Shown piece by piece: positions 63,399-64,000 of a stretch of 64,000 nt of DNA. A program made the translations under genes and the position numbers. The stretch is from Hydrocarboniphaga sp. Its GTDB lineage: Bacteria > Pseudomonadota > Gammaproteobacteria > Nevskiales > Nevskiaceae. Positions within the stretch are counted from its first letter, which is position 1, and each line of letters starts with the position of its first letter. Below the pieces are notes generated by a model. That model searched no databases. It was not told the DNA's origin and saw only the letters and a program-made list of their open reading frames with translations. The stretch lies in assembly GCF_028291725.1 (NCBI RefSeq), contig NZ_JAQGNT010000045.1, positions 45,626-109,625 of the forward strand. Direction: 5' to 3'.

Positions 63399-63521
63399 CG
63401 GACCCTCCTTGCTGTTGCTCGCACCTCGGCGCGGATGTCTCCACGCGATCGATTCGCGCCGAGTCGTAGCACCTTGGGTATGCGTCGGTGCGCCCGCGGC
63501 GCCCGACATCTGCCGTCGACG

Positions 63522-63547
63522 ATGTTACACGATACTAATAATGTCAA
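63522..63547 (-). promoter_or_regulatory. Possible promoter of the P450 operon
   Basis: In the AT-rich part of the 237-base gap (63399-63635) the minus strand has a consensus TTGACA (63542-63547) and TAACAT (63522-63527), but the spacer is only 14 bases. It may need an activator, or the -10 may be wrongly chosen. I see no other feature in this gap. Confidence 0.3.
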
Positions 63548-63635
63548 CTGTATTTATTCGGCTCGCATCAGCTCTTCGCCGAACGCCTCGGCGCCGCCGG
63601 TTTCAGCGTAGGTGAAGAGCGAAGGTGCGCGCCGA

Positions 63636-64000
63636 TCAGCCTGCAGGCTTACCACGCGCCTGTAGAGTCCATAAGCGCGCCAGATCACGCGATCCGTCGT
63701 TGCCCTGCACGCCCGCCCATGTCTTCTGTGCCTGATCCTTCTTACCGCCCACCAGGTACGCATAGCCCAGGTGCAGCCTGGCCTGGTCGAGCAGCTTGAT
63801 ACCGCCTTTCTTGATGCCCGCCTCAATCAGCGGAATGCCCTTGTCGGCCTGGCCGTAGCCGACGTAGTTCAATCCGGTGTTGATTAGTGCGTCGCCGGTT
63901 GCTTGCGCGGTGGCAGCCTTCTCGCCTTCGGCCAGCGTCGCCTTGTCCTCGGTCATTTTCTTGGCTACCAGTTCTTTCAGCCGCTGATGGCGGCTGGCGT
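63636..64000 (-). CDS. TPR-like protein, 5' end beyond the window
   Basis: The frame is open to the right edge, giving at least 121 residues of C-terminus. NTGLNYVGYGQADKGIPLIE and LDQARLHLGYAYLVGGKKDQ have the helix-turn-helix spacing and small/aromatic pattern of tetratricopeptide repeats (L-GY...G..A). The end is SRDLARLWTLQARGKPAG. No function can be assigned. It is transcribed towards the P450 operon but is separated from it by 237 bases and does not look metabolic. Confidence 0.6.
   Translation of the reverse strand, partial: ASRHQRLKELVAKKMTEDKATLAEGEKAATAQATGDALINTGLNYVGYGQADKGIPLIEAGIKKGGIKLLDQARLHLGYAYLVGGKKDQAQKTWAGVQGNDGSRDLARLWTLQARGKPAG

Noticed and set aside
63636..64000. Assignment of the right-edge protein to a specific TPR family
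   Set aside because: Only the C-terminus is present and the repeats are too few to name a function.

Overview
This is a GC-rich bacterial window with about fifty protein-coding genes. Almost all of them are oxidative or CoA-dependent catabolic enzymes, with their regulators and one outer-membrane receptor. The TonB-dependent receptor shows a Gram-negative host. The receptor type, the REP-like inverted repeats and the density of Rieske, P450 and crotonase genes resemble hydrocarbon- or steroid/terpenoid-degrading Gammaproteobacteria, but the taxon cannot be fixed from sequence alone. I see no rRNA, tRNA, CRISPR array, phage gene or transposase.

Layout. (1) 1-10598, plus strand: a molybdenum-enzyme block. 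It holds three different single-subunit molybdopterin oxidoreductases (the first cut by the window edge), a ferredoxin-NADP reductase, moaA, moaD, a truncated moaE, a ferredoxin and an adrenodoxin-reductase-type flavoprotein. The last two look like an unfused FprB. A 163-bp MITE-like hairpin follows the first gene. (2) 10660-22773: beta-oxidation-type genes (crotonases, CoA-transferase, ALDH, frameshifted thiolase, SDR, acyl-CoA synthetase), a Rieske oxygenase, a nitroreductase, and TetR and AraC regulators. (3) 23057-38075: GMC-synthetase-Rieske on plus; a five-gene minus operon DUF35-Ltp2-crotonase-synthetase-crotonase; GST; a second GMC enzyme; a third Rieske enzyme; and a divergent pair of paralogous TetR genes. 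(4) 38248-47702: a natural thiolase-like/crotonase fusion with an acyl-CoA dehydrogenase, then a minus operon P450-Rieske-NMO-crotonase-synthetase. (5) 47860-51023: a TetR regulator and the TonB receptor. (6) 51648-63398, minus: two P450 operons with acyl-CoA dehydrogenases, ALDH, thioesterase, an ADP-forming CoA ligase and two [2Fe-2S] ferredoxins. (7) the 3' part of a TPR-like gene at the right edge.

How it fits together (inference): the receptor imports a hydrophobic substrate. P450s (fed by the [2Fe-2S] ferredoxins), Rieske oxygenases, GMC dehydrogenases and ALDHs oxidise it to carboxylates. AMP- and ADP-forming ligases or the family III CoA-transferase make CoA thioesters. Acyl-CoA dehydrogenases, crotonases, the SDR, the thiolase and the Ltp2/DUF35 aldolase shorten chains or open rings. 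The Mo enzymes may hydroxylate or reduce an unactivated intermediate.

The most striking signals are: an almost identical promoter-operator in front of a P450/TetR divergent pair and the TonB receptor; a family of AT-rich palindromes at other promoters; the thiolase-like/crotonase fusion; six crotonases that appear to lack the classical catalytic glutamates; a chimeric SDR/ACAD gene remnant; and the Mo-enzyme trio with its own electron-transfer pair.
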